Shown here piece by piece: positions 1 through 11,611 of a stretch of 64,000 nt of DNA. The notes beneath the pieces were generated by a model, which was not told the DNA's origin, did no database searches, and was given only the letters and a program-made list of their open reading frames with translations. This DNA comes from Pyrus communis (Eukaryota > Streptophyta > Magnoliopsida > Rosales > Rosaceae): assembly GCF_963583255.1 (NCBI RefSeq), contig NC_084815.1:3022150-3086149 (forward strand), written 5' to 3'. Positions within the stretch are counted from its first letter, which is position 1; every line of letters starts with the position of its first letter. The position numbers and the translations under genes were made by a program.

Positions 1-1065
1 AAACAAGTGGTTTCGGAGGATTCCGACATAACTCCAAACCACACTCTTCGCCGGTTGCTCCAAGCTTGGTGCACAATGAACGCTTCTCATGGCATCGAAA
101 GGATCCCAACTCCAAAGCCGCCAGTCAACAAATCCCAGATCGCTAGGCTCCTCCGAGACGCCAAAAAGTCTCCAAACGGTCTGGCAAAATGCCTCCGCGA
201 GCTTCGATCCATTTCGTCCGACAGCGAAGCCAACAAGAAAAGCATCGAAGCCGCCGGTGCAGTCGAGTTCCTTGCTTCAACGATAATCAACAACATCAAG
301 AACGACAGAGAAAATGTTGAAAACGAAGACGCTTTGAGCATCCTCCATAACCTAAATCTCAGCGAAGATGTTCTCAAAACCCTAATAGGCAAAGAGGGTG
401 AGTTTGTCGAGGCCTTGATCAAACTCATGCAACGTGGGAGCTACGAGTCTCGAGCGTACGCTGTGATGTTGTTGAGATCAATTTTTGAGGTTGCTGATTC
501 AACGAGGATGGCAAACGTAAAACCCGAATTTTTCGCCGAAGTTGTTGAGGTCTTAAATGATCAGATCTCACAACAGGCCTCAAAAGCCACATTGCAACTG
601 TTGATCCAGCTCTGTCCGTGGGGACGTAACAGAATCAAAGCCGTTGAAGCAGGGGCGGTTATGGTCCTGATTGAACTTCTTTTGGATACTTCTTCCGATA
701 GGAGAACCTTGGAAATGACACTCATGGTGCTTGACATGATATGTGGCTGCGCAGAAGGCCGCGCAGAACTGCTGACTCATGGCGCAGGGCTCGCTGTGGT
801 GTCTAAGAAGATAATGAGGGTCTCAAAGGTGGCCAGCGAGAGGGCAGTAAGGATTTTGTTCTCCATTTGCAAGTTTTCAGCGACGTCGAGTGTTTTGCAG
901 GAGATGATGCAATTGGGTGTTGTGGCGAAGCTGTGCTTAGTTCTTCAAGTGGATAGTGGCAGCAAGACAAAGGATAAGGCTAGAGAGGTCTTAAAATTGC
1001 ATGGAAGGACATGGAAGAATTCTACTTGTATACCAAGCAATTTGGTTTCTTCTTATCCATCTTGA
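1..1065 (+). CDS. U-box/ARM-repeat E3 ubiquitin ligase, PUB22/23/24-like (5' truncated by window)
   Basis: An open frame runs from base 1 (the first two codons read K-Q) to a TGA at 1063-1065, so the true start lies upstream of the window. The first ~25 residues are the end of a U-box, with the family-typical run T-P-N-H-T-L-R-R-L followed by W-C and the G-I-E-R-I-P-T-P-K-P-P linker. The remaining ~320 residues are helical, Leu/Ala-rich armadillo-like repeats (for example E-A-G-A-V near residues 213-217). Known for this family: plant U-box (PUB) proteins recruit E2 through the U-box and substrates through ARM repeats; PUB22, PUB23 and PUB24 dampen immune signalling and drought responses. No intron is visible in the retained part, as is usual for this subgroup. 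Placement in the PUB22/23/24 group rests on the linker motif; the exact orthologue is not resolved. Confidence 0.9.
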   Translation, partial: KQVVSEDSDITPNHTLRRLLQAWCTMNASHGIERIPTPKPPVNKSQIARLLRDAKKSPNGLAKCLRELRSISSDSEANKKSIEAAGAVEFLASTIINNIKNDRENVENEDALSILHNLNLSEDVLKTLIGKEGEFVEALIKLMQRGSYESRAYAVMLLRSIFEVADSTRMANVKPEFFAEVVEVLNDQISQQASKATLQLLIQLCPWGRNRIKAVEAGAVMVLIELLLDTSSDRRTLEMTLMVLDMICGCAEGRAELLTHGAGLAVVSKKIMRVSKVASERAVRILFSICKFSATSSVLQEMMQLGVVAKLCLVLQVDSGSKTKDKAREVLKLHGRTWKNSTCIPSNLVSSYPS

Positions 1066-1712
1066 AAGAGAGAGTTGTGACTTTCTCTATTTTTAGTAAT
1101 TTTCCATTTTTGTGTACATAATTGATTTGTGGTTGGTTTTACAACAAAGAGATACAGACTAATGGACTGGATTACAGTTCCATATATAAATGTTTGATTG
1201 AGTTCATATGAATTTCTTTTCTGGTTCTGCCTTTTTGGGAAATCGGAATATCATTAATTTTCTCAATACCTTTGCAACTTTAAGGATGACTATATCTAGA
1301 TCAATTTCTTGTTTTCGAAATTTTATTTAAGTCGTTTTGGTAAAGAGAAATCCAAAGATAATAATTAATCCCCCATACTTTTAGCTGTTCTGGGTCATCT
1401 TGTTCATGCAACTTGAAATTGATTGAGGGCTGTTCCAGCGCCGGAACCAACAGAAAATGAAGGGACTAAGTAAAATAAGGAGGTTCTAGACTCGCTCAAA
1501 AAAGCCACCCGGACAGAAAAAATAATCATATCTTCTTGCAAGTACATTACACAATTAATTATTTGCCCATCTTTGTGGACTGATATACTCATATACTTTA
1601 ATTCTTTATTCTTTCATTGATACCTTTATCCTAATGAATTCTAAATCTAGACTTAGCTAAATTAGTTAGAGTAGCGTGCTCCTCTTTCTGCGTTCACGTG
1701 AGATTATTTCTA
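1066..1712. other. 3' flank of the PUB gene, no further gene seen
   Basis: AT-rich sequence downstream of the PUB stop codon, presumably including its 3' UTR. Only short shadow frames are present and no repeat with recognisable ends was found before the MITE that starts at 1713. Confidence 0.4.
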
Positions 1713-2843
1713 GGGTAAAGTACAAAAAACTACCACAACTATTGGTGTCACGACACTTTTATACCTCATCTTTTAAAATTAATAATGATATACCTCATCT
1801 TTAGAATTTGTGTCAATGTTATACCTTCCGTTAGCTCAGCCATTTATTTCTCAGTTAAATACTGACGTGGCTTGATCCGAGACCTATTTTCTATTAAAAA
1901 TTTTAAAAAATATTATTAAAAACTAAAAAAAATCATTTAATTATTATTAAATATTAAAATAATAAAGAAAATTAAAAAAAAAAAAAAAAAAAAAAACCCT
2001 CACGTCCCCTTTCCCCACCCCCCCCCCCCCACCCCCTTCTCTTTCTTCTCCCCCATCTTCATCTTCTTCCCCTTCTAACGCCCTTCCTGCAACCCAGAAA
2101 AAAGAAGAAGAAGAAAACAAAAAAAACCAATTTATCTTCCCCCCCCCCCCTCGCGATTTTCCCCGACCCCCCTTCCTTTCTTCCCCCTCCTGTCTTCCCT
2201 AACCCCCGCACACAGGAAAAAAGCCAGATCCCGTTGAGGTGGAATCGGGAAACCTTCGGGTGGGAGTGGTGGATTTGGGGTTGAGTTTTGGGGGAGGGGG
2301 GGGGGGGGGAGGAACTAGGTTTGGTTTGGGATTTTTTTTTTTTTTTTTCTCTTCCTCCTTCTTTCTGGGTTGCAGGCAGGGGGAGGGGAGACGAACTACG
2401 TTTGGTTTGGTTATTTTTTTTTTTTTCTTCTTCATCTTCTTCTTCTTTCTGGGTTGCGTTTTTGTTTTTTTTTTTTTCGGGTGGGGCGGGGTTGATGGGT
2501 TTTCAAATTTCTCTTCTTTTTTTTTTTTTTTGTTGAAGATTAAGCAGGAAGATGAAGATAGGGGAGAAGAGAGAGAGGGGGGGAAGGGACGAAGTGAGAG
2601 CTTTTTTTTTTTTTTTTTAACTTTTGTTTTAATATTTAAAAAATATTAATTTTTTTTTTAGTTTTTAATAATATTTTTTTAATTTTTTTAGTAGAAAATG
2701 AGCCCCGAATCAAGCCACGTCAGCATTTAATTGAGAAATAAACGGCCAAGCTAACGGAATGTATAATATTGGCACAAATTCTAAAGATGAGTTATGAAAG
2801 TGTTGTGACACCAATAGTTGAGGTAGTTTTTTATACTTTACCC
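1713..2843. mobile_element. Mutator-like non-autonomous TIR element (MITE), about 1.13 kb
   Basis: The two ends are long inverted repeats. The left arm starts GGGTAAAGTACAAAAAACTA and the reverse complement of the right end starts GGGTAAAGTATAAAAAACTA. Similarity continues for roughly 170-200 bp through the CAACTATTGGTGTCAC block and the GACGTGGCTTGATTC block. Flanking 9-mers are TTATTTCTA (1704-1712) and TTTTTTCTA (2844-2852), 8 of 9 identical, which fits the 9-bp target duplication of Mutator-like elements. The core (about 1975-2620) is homopolymer and dinucleotide-rich (poly-A, poly-C, poly-G, poly-T) with no credible coding region. Superfamily assignment is inferred from TSD length and long TIRs. 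Confidence 0.75.
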
Positions 2844-4052
2844 TTTTTTCTATTTTGTTGTTTTCATTTCTTTCATTCTTTTGCAATAAGCGATAGCTAT
2901 ATTCTATTTTGTTTTTTAAAGGACACGTTAGAGTTTTATGGATACACATTCTTTAGTGATTAATTCTTCGATCCAGAGGTAATTTGCATAAACAAATATA
3001 AACATTTTTTTGTCAGAACACAAACGAACGTATAAGTGGTAATCCCTGAACGGCTAACATGCACAGACACCATCGGTACAGCTTCCTTCTTAGCAAAACA
3101 AAGTACAACCCATCTTGTATTTGACTTTCCTTCTTAGCAAAACGTTACGTGTATATATACATATATATTATATATAATTTATAACGTGAATACTTGTAAA
3201 CGTATAAGTTAAACCAACAGATAATTTAATTTGTACTTTTGAAAAAAAAAAATCCAACATATAAGTTAAATCTACCCTTTAAACACGTAACGTTTCTTGA
3301 AACCAAATTGTAGAACGCCAAATCACAAGTCAAACATTAATAGTATACATCAACGTAACATTGTACGTTTTGCGTGTAATTAATCATATACAGTGTGGAA
3401 TAGATATTGCTAAGACATTAGATGCATTTTCTTTTTTCTTTTTGAAGAAGAAGTACGATATTTATTGATTGAAAGGGAATACGTACAAATAAGAGGATCA
3501 TGCGCATACATGGGCCTCGATAAGAACCTTGCCGAGAATTTTAACCTGGTCGAAGGGACAAAAAGCGTCCCACACAAACAGCTTGAAAGGCTATCTATCC
3601 TCAATAACCAATTGGTTCACAAATTTTTCTATAACTTAACTCAAGCAATTCTTCCATCTGGCAAAGTGCTTTCTTCAATCAACATATCCAATATAAGGTC
3701 AGGTGGCTCCCCTACCCAATATTAGATGCATTTCCTTTATCTGATAGATATGTACAAACCCTATGATTTTTCCATCAGCTTCCAAAGTATATATAAAAGA
3801 GAAACATAAGAAAGAGGAAACTTTACCTTCCATCCATAAAGCGGTTGAGACCTGCAGTCTACACACGTCAGGGGTGGTGCAATACACACGAACTTCCTTT
3901 TTATAATTTTTCTTCGCTACTTATCTTTGTCTTAATTTCTTACTTTCGGCATTGTATTTCTTAAAAAAAAAAAAAAAAATTCACTTTCCATGCATGATTC
4001 TTTTCTGCAACAAGCTTTCAAATTAAGTAAGTCCCCTGCATCATGCATATAC

Positions 4053-4087
<35 letters not shown>

Positions 4088-4410
4088 GGTATCCAGTTGT
4101 TAATGGTCATTGGAGATCAATCGAATATCTAATCCAATTAATTTTGTTGGCCATTAAATTTTAGTTTGTAATCGAATCCAATGCCCCTTAATAATATGAG
4201 GATATTTGACTGCCCAGAAAAAAGTGTTTTGATTATACAATTTGCCGATTGTATCAAAGATTATAATTTCTATAATTTTAAATGCATATAAGATCAAAAG
4301 AATTATGAAACGATCCATAAAAAAAGTATGAAACCAACGGCTTGAATTAGATAGGAATATTTTAAAACAAAAAATATACTGAAAACTTAGATACAATGAG
4401 GATCCCTTTG
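2844..4410. other. Intergenic, no gene supported; AT microsatellite
   Basis: Low-coding AT-rich DNA. It includes an ATAC/AT microsatellite near 4046-4087. Frames of 60-90 codons on either strand show no recognisable domain. The stretch 3440-3660 has more even base composition and could be an old gene or retroelement relic, but I could not identify it. Confidence 0.4.
4046..4087. repeat. (ATAC)n/(AT)n microsatellite
   Basis: Several CATA units run directly into about ten AT dinucleotides. This is a simple-sequence repeat, likely length-polymorphic. Confidence 0.9.
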
Positions 4411-4855
4411 TGTTGAGAATGAATTTCAAATTGATGATATGAATGACCTTATATGGGCTTATAAGTAAGTTGATCTACTCCTCATATTGCCAATGGATTT
4501 TATGATGAAACCTCAACTTTCTTCATGTTATCAGAGCAGGTTGTCCGACGTGTAAATCTCAACGGCTATGCTCCTCGTCACTTGTTTGTATTGCCCATAT
4601 ATTAGGCTTGAAATTTTGTCACATGTGAGGAAGCGTGTTGAGAATAAATCACACATTTCTCAAAGGCTACACTTGCTCCACATCATCTATTGTATTGTCC
4701 ATGTGTTATAGGCTTGAAAATTTGTCACGCGTGAGGAAGCGTGTTGAAAATGAATCACACATTGATGAAAGTAAGAACTTTACATAAGCTTATAAGTAAG
4801 TTAAGTTATTTTCTATATTATCAATTAGTTTAATGGTGAAATCTCAACTTATTTC
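4411..4855 (+). mobile_element. TRIM-like miniature LTR retrotransposon
   Basis: Two related terminal repeats of about 115 bp, 4411-4525 and 4742-4855, both begin TGTTGA and end TTCA. They share the block GCTTATAAGTAAGTT and a CTCAACTT block before the end. Immediately inside the left repeat is TGTTATCAGAGCAGG, close to the plant initiator-Met tRNA primer-binding site. A purine-rich GTGAGGAAGCG precedes the right repeat. The interior (about 215 bp) has no coding capacity and contains a direct duplication of a block around the GTGAGGAAGCGTGTTGA motif (near 4620 and 4731). No clear 5-bp target duplication is seen, so the element is old or its limits are slightly off. TRIM is the family that fits LTRs near 100 bp with almost no interior. 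Confidence 0.65.
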
Positions 4856-5147
4856 ACCTAAAGACACCTAAGAGCCTCATATCAAACTTAACTTTGCAAG
4901 CCACAACAAAAGGGAGATGAGAAAAAGCAAATAAAAACATTACGCTTCACAAGACCAAGGGTAGCTAATTCATCCACTACCAATATTGACCTCACGACAG
5001 ACATGGTTGAAGCTTAACACCTGCAGATTAATTAAATTGGATTGTATGTATGTACCAAGACATTTCCTTTTTACAAAACCTCAAGTATTATAGAAAACTG
5101 TTATAATTAAGAGTATACACTATATACGAATAAAGAAAAGAAATTTT

Positions 5148-5215
5148 GCATGTGCTTATACATATTAGGCTACTTCTTATATAGTTAATCAGTTTTATGA
5201 TTAAACTTCAACTTT
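5148..5215 (+). mobile_element. Partial TRIM LTR fragment
   Basis: This stretch resembles the 3' half of the TRIM repeats at 4411-4855: a CTTATA block, then a TTTTATGATTAAACTTCAACTTTCTT block matching the LTR end. The 5' half and a second LTR are not visible. Confidence 0.4.
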
Positions 5216-5348
5216 CTTTAAAAACAAAAGTGTAATTCTGCGCGTAAATTATTTTATTCTTTCATTAGAATGAATGGCGGCCATATATTCAGTTCCATGA
5301 TAGGTGGGATGTCTTTGACTAATATCATGAGATGTACTTATGTTGGTA

Positions 5349-5478
5349 TGGAATTCCTTTTTTTGGGATCCCGTGATTGTGACCGTTCATCGTATATCAT
5401 GCGATCAGAAATTATTTTAATATACGATGAACGGTCACGATCACATGATCCCTAAGAAAAGAATCCGGCGAGGATCCT
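5349..5478. mobile_element. Short hairpin MITE, copy 1
   Basis: Arms at 5365-5396 and about 5420-5452 are inverted copies with around 29 of 32 positions matching, sharing the core GTGACCGTTCATCGTATA. The arms extend outward to GGATCC-containing ends. The loop is short. There is no coding capacity. Confidence 0.6.
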
Positions 5479-5510
5479 TTTCCGTGTTGGTATTGGTCTT
5501 ATTGCCAACG

Positions 5511-5722
5511 GGGATCCTTTTTGGATCCTTTTGGTGAAAATTTTAGGGATCCGTGAATCGTGTCCATTCATCATACATCATACAGTCAGTTTTTATTAGG
5601 TACTGTTTATGTTTAATTTTAAATAAAAATATTTAAAATGATTTATGATCATACGATGTACAATGAATGAACACGATTTACGAATTTTTGGAATCCTCAC
5701 AAAGAGAATCTGGTGAGATCCA
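5511..5722. mobile_element. Short hairpin MITE, copy 2 (related to copy 1)
   Basis: Left arm 5511-5590 and right arm 5645-5722 are imperfect inverted repeats with matching order: GGATC end, then TCGTG(T)CCATTCAT, then ACATC(A/G)TA. The same end and core motifs occur in the adjacent 5349-5478 copy, so the two are members of one family lying side by side. Confidence 0.55.
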
Positions 5723-5734
5723 AATTCGTCTTTT

Positions 5735-8700
5735 TGTAGGTTATGCTGAGTTGTAAAGCAAACATGTTTACGAGTGTTGTTATGTGTACTTCTTGTGATT
5801 TCTCCAATGTTTCATGATAGTGCATTCAGCTCAGGTTAAATTTTTATTTTTATTTATATATTGTCATAGTTAATTGTTTAGGGCATATAATTGATGACCC
5901 TTTAGAGTTATAGTTTTAGGTTTGAAGTATCCTAAAATCCAATATTTACAAATTTTGAAATTTAAGCTCAAAATAGTGATTATGCCTAGGAAATTTGATA
6001 AAGTGCTATTTTTCGAGGCTCAAAAATAAATTTTCTTTTCAAAATTTTGAAAAATAAAATTGTTTAAAAGACTTAAATATCCTTATAATTTTAATTGCAT
6101 TATATTCAAGTCATTTGCCTATTTTTCATTTCTCGAGACCCTTTGAGAACATTTTGAGTGCTAGTCAAATCATCTCTTATCCCTAATATATATTTACTTG
6201 GTGCTAGGCGTCCAGATGAGCTCGAGTTGCTCTTGAGAGGGTCTGAAAAATAGGAACTAGACAAAGTTTTCCAATGTAGTTAGGGTTAGTTAAGTCCTTT
6301 GACACGTAAAAAAGGAGAAAAAAATTGTAAGAGTTTGGAAAAAAGAGGGAAAAGGTCTTTTAACTGTTTTATAGACAACATTGTGGTTTGTCAATCCAAT
6401 TCTTTTCAATTTGAGTGAATTGTTGCAGTGGTGAATATGCAAGGGGCATGTATCTCAGTTGTGCACTTGAGGTCCCGTGTACGAATTGCTTACCCGCTTC
6501 ACGCTTTCTCAATAAACTTCTAGGTGTATCTTGTCCGCCAACCTGCACTGTTCAGGATCTGTCGATCCAATTCTATCCAGAAGAGAAAGTGCATTATCAT
6601 ATGATATTTAGTCAATCAAGTGGAAGTTTTGTAGCACAGTTGGTAGCCATTTTGTCAATCAAGGAAGCAAGCCAATAGCAATCCTCTCTCCAGTCTGTGA
6701 CAGTTATTTAAATAAACTTAGTGTAAATTATCTTATCGTTTTTATAAAAAAAAAATTCATTAAAAAAAAAGTTATGGAGTGATCCCACAGGTAGAGGTGA
6801 ATCTGCCATTTCATATCAAGGGGACATTTCAGAAATATGAAGCTTTATTTTCTTAATTTCTAATATGCATCATGTAGATTGATCATATTTTTCTATTTTT
6901 TATAAAGTGATATATTTACACCGAGGGATGGGGATTTATGTGCTAATTTACATAATGAGCTAATAATAATAAATTGTCATCGAACTCATCAACCACATGA
7001 GTCAAATCTAAGACCTTCAACTTTTAAGTGAAGATAAATATTATAATTATTAGACTGTAATACTAAGAGTAAGATAAAGAGAAATTATAAGCTATAAGTA
7101 AAATAAAGATGGTTAGAAGATGATATTACAAACCGCAGTCACTACTCACTTAATTCGACTAAGAGTTGAGAGTAGAAATTAAGAAAATAGATGAGGAATG
7201 GTGGAGTAGAAGTTCAAACCAACAAAACAAAGATTTTTTATGAGAATCATTGTAAAATAACCAAACATGTAGACATTTACTTAATTTTTTTTTTTCAAAA
7301 AGAGATTGCATAAGGGACTTAGGATTACTCTGGTCCCCTAATGGCTTCACCACTACACATAGATGTTTAATTTTGTATAAATTACTCATTAGTTAGCACT
7401 TGAATATTCAGTTTAAATATGACCATACATCGTCTTTTAATTTTTTTTTTTTTTTTTTTAATTTTCTAGGCCCATAATAACATATGGATACATGAGTGGT
7501 AACTTATTCCCATTGCTGAAAAATTATATGTATATAATTATTAGGATGATTTCCTTACCTTCACAGACACAAAAGAAAAAAGTGCATGAATTGTATGACC
7601 AGTTTACACCTAATTAAGACGATCATTTCCTTACCTTTCCACAGACACAAAAGAAAAAGTGCATGAATTATATGACCAGTTTACACCTACCATGAATGCT
7701 GTTTGAACATTGTGCGTAGAATAATGAACCCAGCATATTATGTGATGCAAATTAAATAGGAAAGTCAAATTCGTTACTTACTATGTTGCAAGTTCAATTC
7801 TAAAAAAAATTAACACCAACTCCTAGTCAACTAATAATATGTGATAATAATCTCATGCAAATCTTGAGCCTCTCGCTCTCTGGGGCCTAAAACAGCTTGC
7901 ACATGGACTTTTGCAGATATCATGATGCGAGGATGTCATCCAAGTAAGTTCGATCGACCGACATTTTATGTGCCATGAATATGATTAGACAAGTAGAACC
8001 ATGCTGTCTACATAATTTTTCAAATTGCAATCCACTACTTAATTATGATCAGGTCAGCATTTGCAACGTACAAATGCATCCATGGAAAAGTTAGAAATTA
8101 AACAAATTAATTTTCACGTCGTTCATCAAAGATTGTATGATTGATTAATCGATTGCGCGGTGGATGAGCAATCTATAAAATAACCTAGTACATTCCAACA
8201 TGGCAACATAAGAGGCATAAAATATTAAATGAAAACATTGGTACTGGTTACCATGCATTTGACTAGGTGATGTTTTAATTTTCTCCATGAAATAATTTGT
8301 CAAATATATCTGTATTATTTGTTATTCGACTATTTGTTGAGGAGCGTTTTTTTTTTTTTTTGTTCATGGTGGCGAACATCCATTATATGAAGTCTAAACG
8401 GGCGGATATCAAAATACGAAGCCCTAGAACCAACGTATAGAAAGAAGACGTCACTTATGCAAATAAAACATGAGTAATAGTTCACTGTTGCAATTACAAA
8501 ATAGTACATTAAAGAAAAAACATAAAAGGGTTTTAACACAAAAAGAAAAACCCTTCATAGAGGCCCAAATAATAGAGACCTAAACGTGGGTAGTAGATAA
8601 AATCCTAGAAGCCTAGGAGAGAGATAACCCATTGCACCTGCCCGAAAGCTAGAATTAGCCAACAACCCACACTGCGAATTCCACACCACAAAATAATAGT

Positions 8701-10666
8701 TGTTCACCTTAACATCGTACCATATACAGACCTTCGAAAAGTCCTTGATAATCAACAAAACTAAACCACAAACAAACAACATCAAAATACCCAAAACAAA
8801 GTTGAATTTTATCACTAATTAACCTACAAACCGAAAGGAACAGCCAAACCTCACATCTATATCCACCGCCCAGAGACTAAAACACAGTTCCAATGCTGCC
8901 GAAGTAAGACATAAATTCATAAACAAAGAAGGAAGCCGGGCAGAGCTCCGCGCCGAAACCAATGACTTGGTATAACACACCTTCAATTGAATGAGCGACG
9001 TTTACTCTCAGAGTGGATAGCGGACACAAGAGCTCGGTCAAAGTTCAATTGAGGAGCTTCTACTTGCCCTAGAATCACTGATTAGTTACTTGTGGATCAT
9101 GGACTACGAGGATGTATTTAATTGGATGATTTCATTTATATGGTTGTAACATCATAAGTTTTTGAGCTACAAGTATTACAATTTGAACTCGTTTAGAAGT
9201 TCTTTACAATTTAACCAAGCGTGGTCATGTTACTAATCTACTCAAATTATACATAACCAAATGAACGTCATGTTTGGCCACAAAAGGTGGTATTTGGAAT
9301 TTAGGGTTTATTGTGATCATTTTGGAAGATTGATCCAGGATTCAGCGTGGAATTTTTTAACCACAAACCCACAAGAAGCATGGTGTTTGGGATTTGGAGT
9401 TTCTTGTGCTCAATTTGGAAAAATTGCTCAAGGTGGAGCTAGTGGACTCATTTACAATAGTAATGTTCGGAGAGTTGGCAAGTTTAGATCAAGGTGGGGC
9501 TAGGGGACTCATCCATCGGATTATAAGCATTTTTTATTATATATTGTTGAGATTGTCAATGAAGTAAAATCATATTTGAACGTGTACTTTTAATCATGAT
9601 TTGATCAAACTTTGCAGGCACTTTATACTAGATGTTTGGCGGCTGTTAGATGGTTGTGGAATCGTTAATTTCTTGGATCATGGGAATTTTCTGGGATCAT
9701 GTGTCGTACTAAATTTCATGAAATCCTCTATTTTGAAACTTGCGTATGCTGCATGGGTTTCATGTCTACCCACAACATGCTTTCAATAAATTTGAAAGTT
9801 TCATATCTTTTTAATTCGAAGGACAATTATAAACGGCACTAGACTGACTGTTTTCCTATCAAAAGAAGCACAGACACCATTTGGAATATATCAACCTACA
9901 GTCCTGCATGCATCTTGACCAAGTAATTTCTATTATTGTAGGGCTTTGACACTAAATAATTTTCCTCGTTGAAAATTCAATGAGTAGAACTTTAGTGAGT
10001 AGGAGAACAATTAATCAACAGTAGCCTGACTAATTAATATATGGAATAGATCATGAATGAATTTCTAGATTTTTTACATGAGCCCTAAGCTTAACTAACA
10101 CAGAAGCTTCTGTGGGAGCTTTTAATTAATAATAGAAACGTGTATTTACTTACAAATTGAAGAAACTTCTATATAGGAGCTTCATTTGGGCAATGCATGA
10201 TTTTGGAAAAGATATCCTAGAGTAACTAAGAACCTAGATAGCTATAAACAATCCACTCTTGAACTGATAAAGATACATCGATCGAGAAATACCTTTCGTT
10301 AGTTTAATTGAATAATCTGCATTACATATGTGCTTCACTCACTAAAATTGAAATGGAAATTGTTACTTGGGTTTTAAATGAAGGGATATTGGCTGAAATG
10401 GTGAAAACACAAATTTCAATCGGTGGAATGATCGCTCTTTTAGATTTCGGTAATCTGTTGTACGTCATTTGAACAATATATATATAGTCGTTATTTGATT
10501 TCGGCATTTGAAATATTAAAATCCTCTTATCATCTATTTTTCTTGAATGAAACGCGTACATAATTAGTACTACCACATTATTGTGAATAGAGTTTATAAT
10601 TCAAAAAATTAAGTAAAAGGATCATATTTATATTAAAATCCTCATATCCATAGTATATTAAAACAA
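5735..10666. other. Intergenic, no gene supported
   Basis: About 4.9 kb of AT-rich DNA in which only short frames are open. I see a direct duplication at about 7544-7690, a few poly-A/T runs, and a stretch (8540-8990) of higher complexity on the minus strand without an identifiable protein. The region around 9250-9520 contains similar GGTGG-GCTAG-GGACTCAT phrases twice, perhaps an old repeat. Confidence 0.4.
7544..7690. repeat. Direct duplication, unit about 73 bp
   Basis: Two adjacent copies each contain TTTCCTTACC, ACAGACACAAAAGAAAAA, GTGCATGAATT and ATGACCAGTTTACACCTA in the same order. The copies differ at a few positions. Confidence 0.75.
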
Positions 10667-11570
10667 GGGTTATTATACATAATGGTCCCTGAGATTTGCA
10701 TGATCAATAGAAATGGTCCCTATGATTGAAAATCAATAGAATTGGTCCCTGAGATTGTCCACTATCCATAATTTTGGTCCTTCCGTTAAAAACAATTTTG
10801 GGCAATTTTCAAAGCTTTGTAACTCAATCGTATCTTAGCCAAATTCGACCCATAATATATCAAAATGAAGATAGGAAAGTGTAGAATAATATTATACCAT
10901 TTGGAAGCCCAATATCCTTGGGAAAACTGGAAAACTCGCCGGAAACTAAGTAAATTTTAAACGTTCATAACTTCTTCAATACTCAACCAAATCGAGTGAT
11001 TCAAAAACAAAAATAATACTTATTGACGAGACGAAACGAATGGTACCTTTGTCGAAGGTTAACTCACCATGGTTTGGTCGGACAAAGGCTCGAAAGTGGC
11101 TAACCATTTTCGAGTTAGACATTTTCGAGCAGTTTTCCAGCCAAACCACGGCGAGTTAGCAGTAAATAAATAAAAAGATACCATTCTCTTTTTCTTATTG
11201 AGAAGTATGATTTTAGTTTTTGAATCACTCAATTTCGTTGAGTATTGAAGAAGTTATGAACGTTTAAAGTTTACCTAGTTTCTGACAAGTTGTCCAGTTT
11301 TCCCACAGACCAATCACCTTTTAGGCACTTTCTGGCCATCTATAGCAATCATTGGGCTTTTAAATAGCTATAATCGTGTTCTACACTTTCTTATCTTCAT
11401 TTTGATATATTATGAGTTGAATTTGGTTAAGAAACGATTGAGTTACGAAGCTTTAAAAATTGCCCAAAGAGTTTTTAACGGAATGACCAAAATCATGGAT
11501 GGTGTGGACAATCTCAGTGACCATTTCTATTGATCATGCAAATCTCAAGAACATTTTTGTATAATAACCC
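10667..11570. mobile_element. Mutator-like TIR-MITE, 904 bp, perfect 9-bp TSD
   Basis: The ends are inverted repeats: left GGGTTATTATACATAATGGT, right (reverse complement) GGGTTATTATACAAAAATGT. Inverted similarity continues through almost the whole element, including the GGTCCCTGAGATT, TTGATAT and GTTCATAACTTCTTCAATACTCAA blocks. The flanking 9-mers are identical: TTAAAACAA at 10658-10666 and 11571-11579. A 9-bp duplication plus very long TIRs is the signature of Mutator-like elements. There is no coding capacity; it would need transposase in trans. It sits 41 bp beyond the stop of the Dof pseudogene. Confidence 0.88.
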
Positions 11571-11611
11571 TTAAAACAAAATGAACACAATGAACAACAT
11601 TTCTTCTCTCG

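Noticed and set aside
2199..2649. Frames of 78-136 codons on both strands with long Phe, Gly, Pro or Lys runs
   Set aside because: They are translations of homopolymers in the MITE core, present on both strands, with no domain.
3410..3725. Overlapping 64- and 86-codon frames with fairly even composition
   Set aside because: No recognisable motif on either strand, no splice context; possibly an old repeat.
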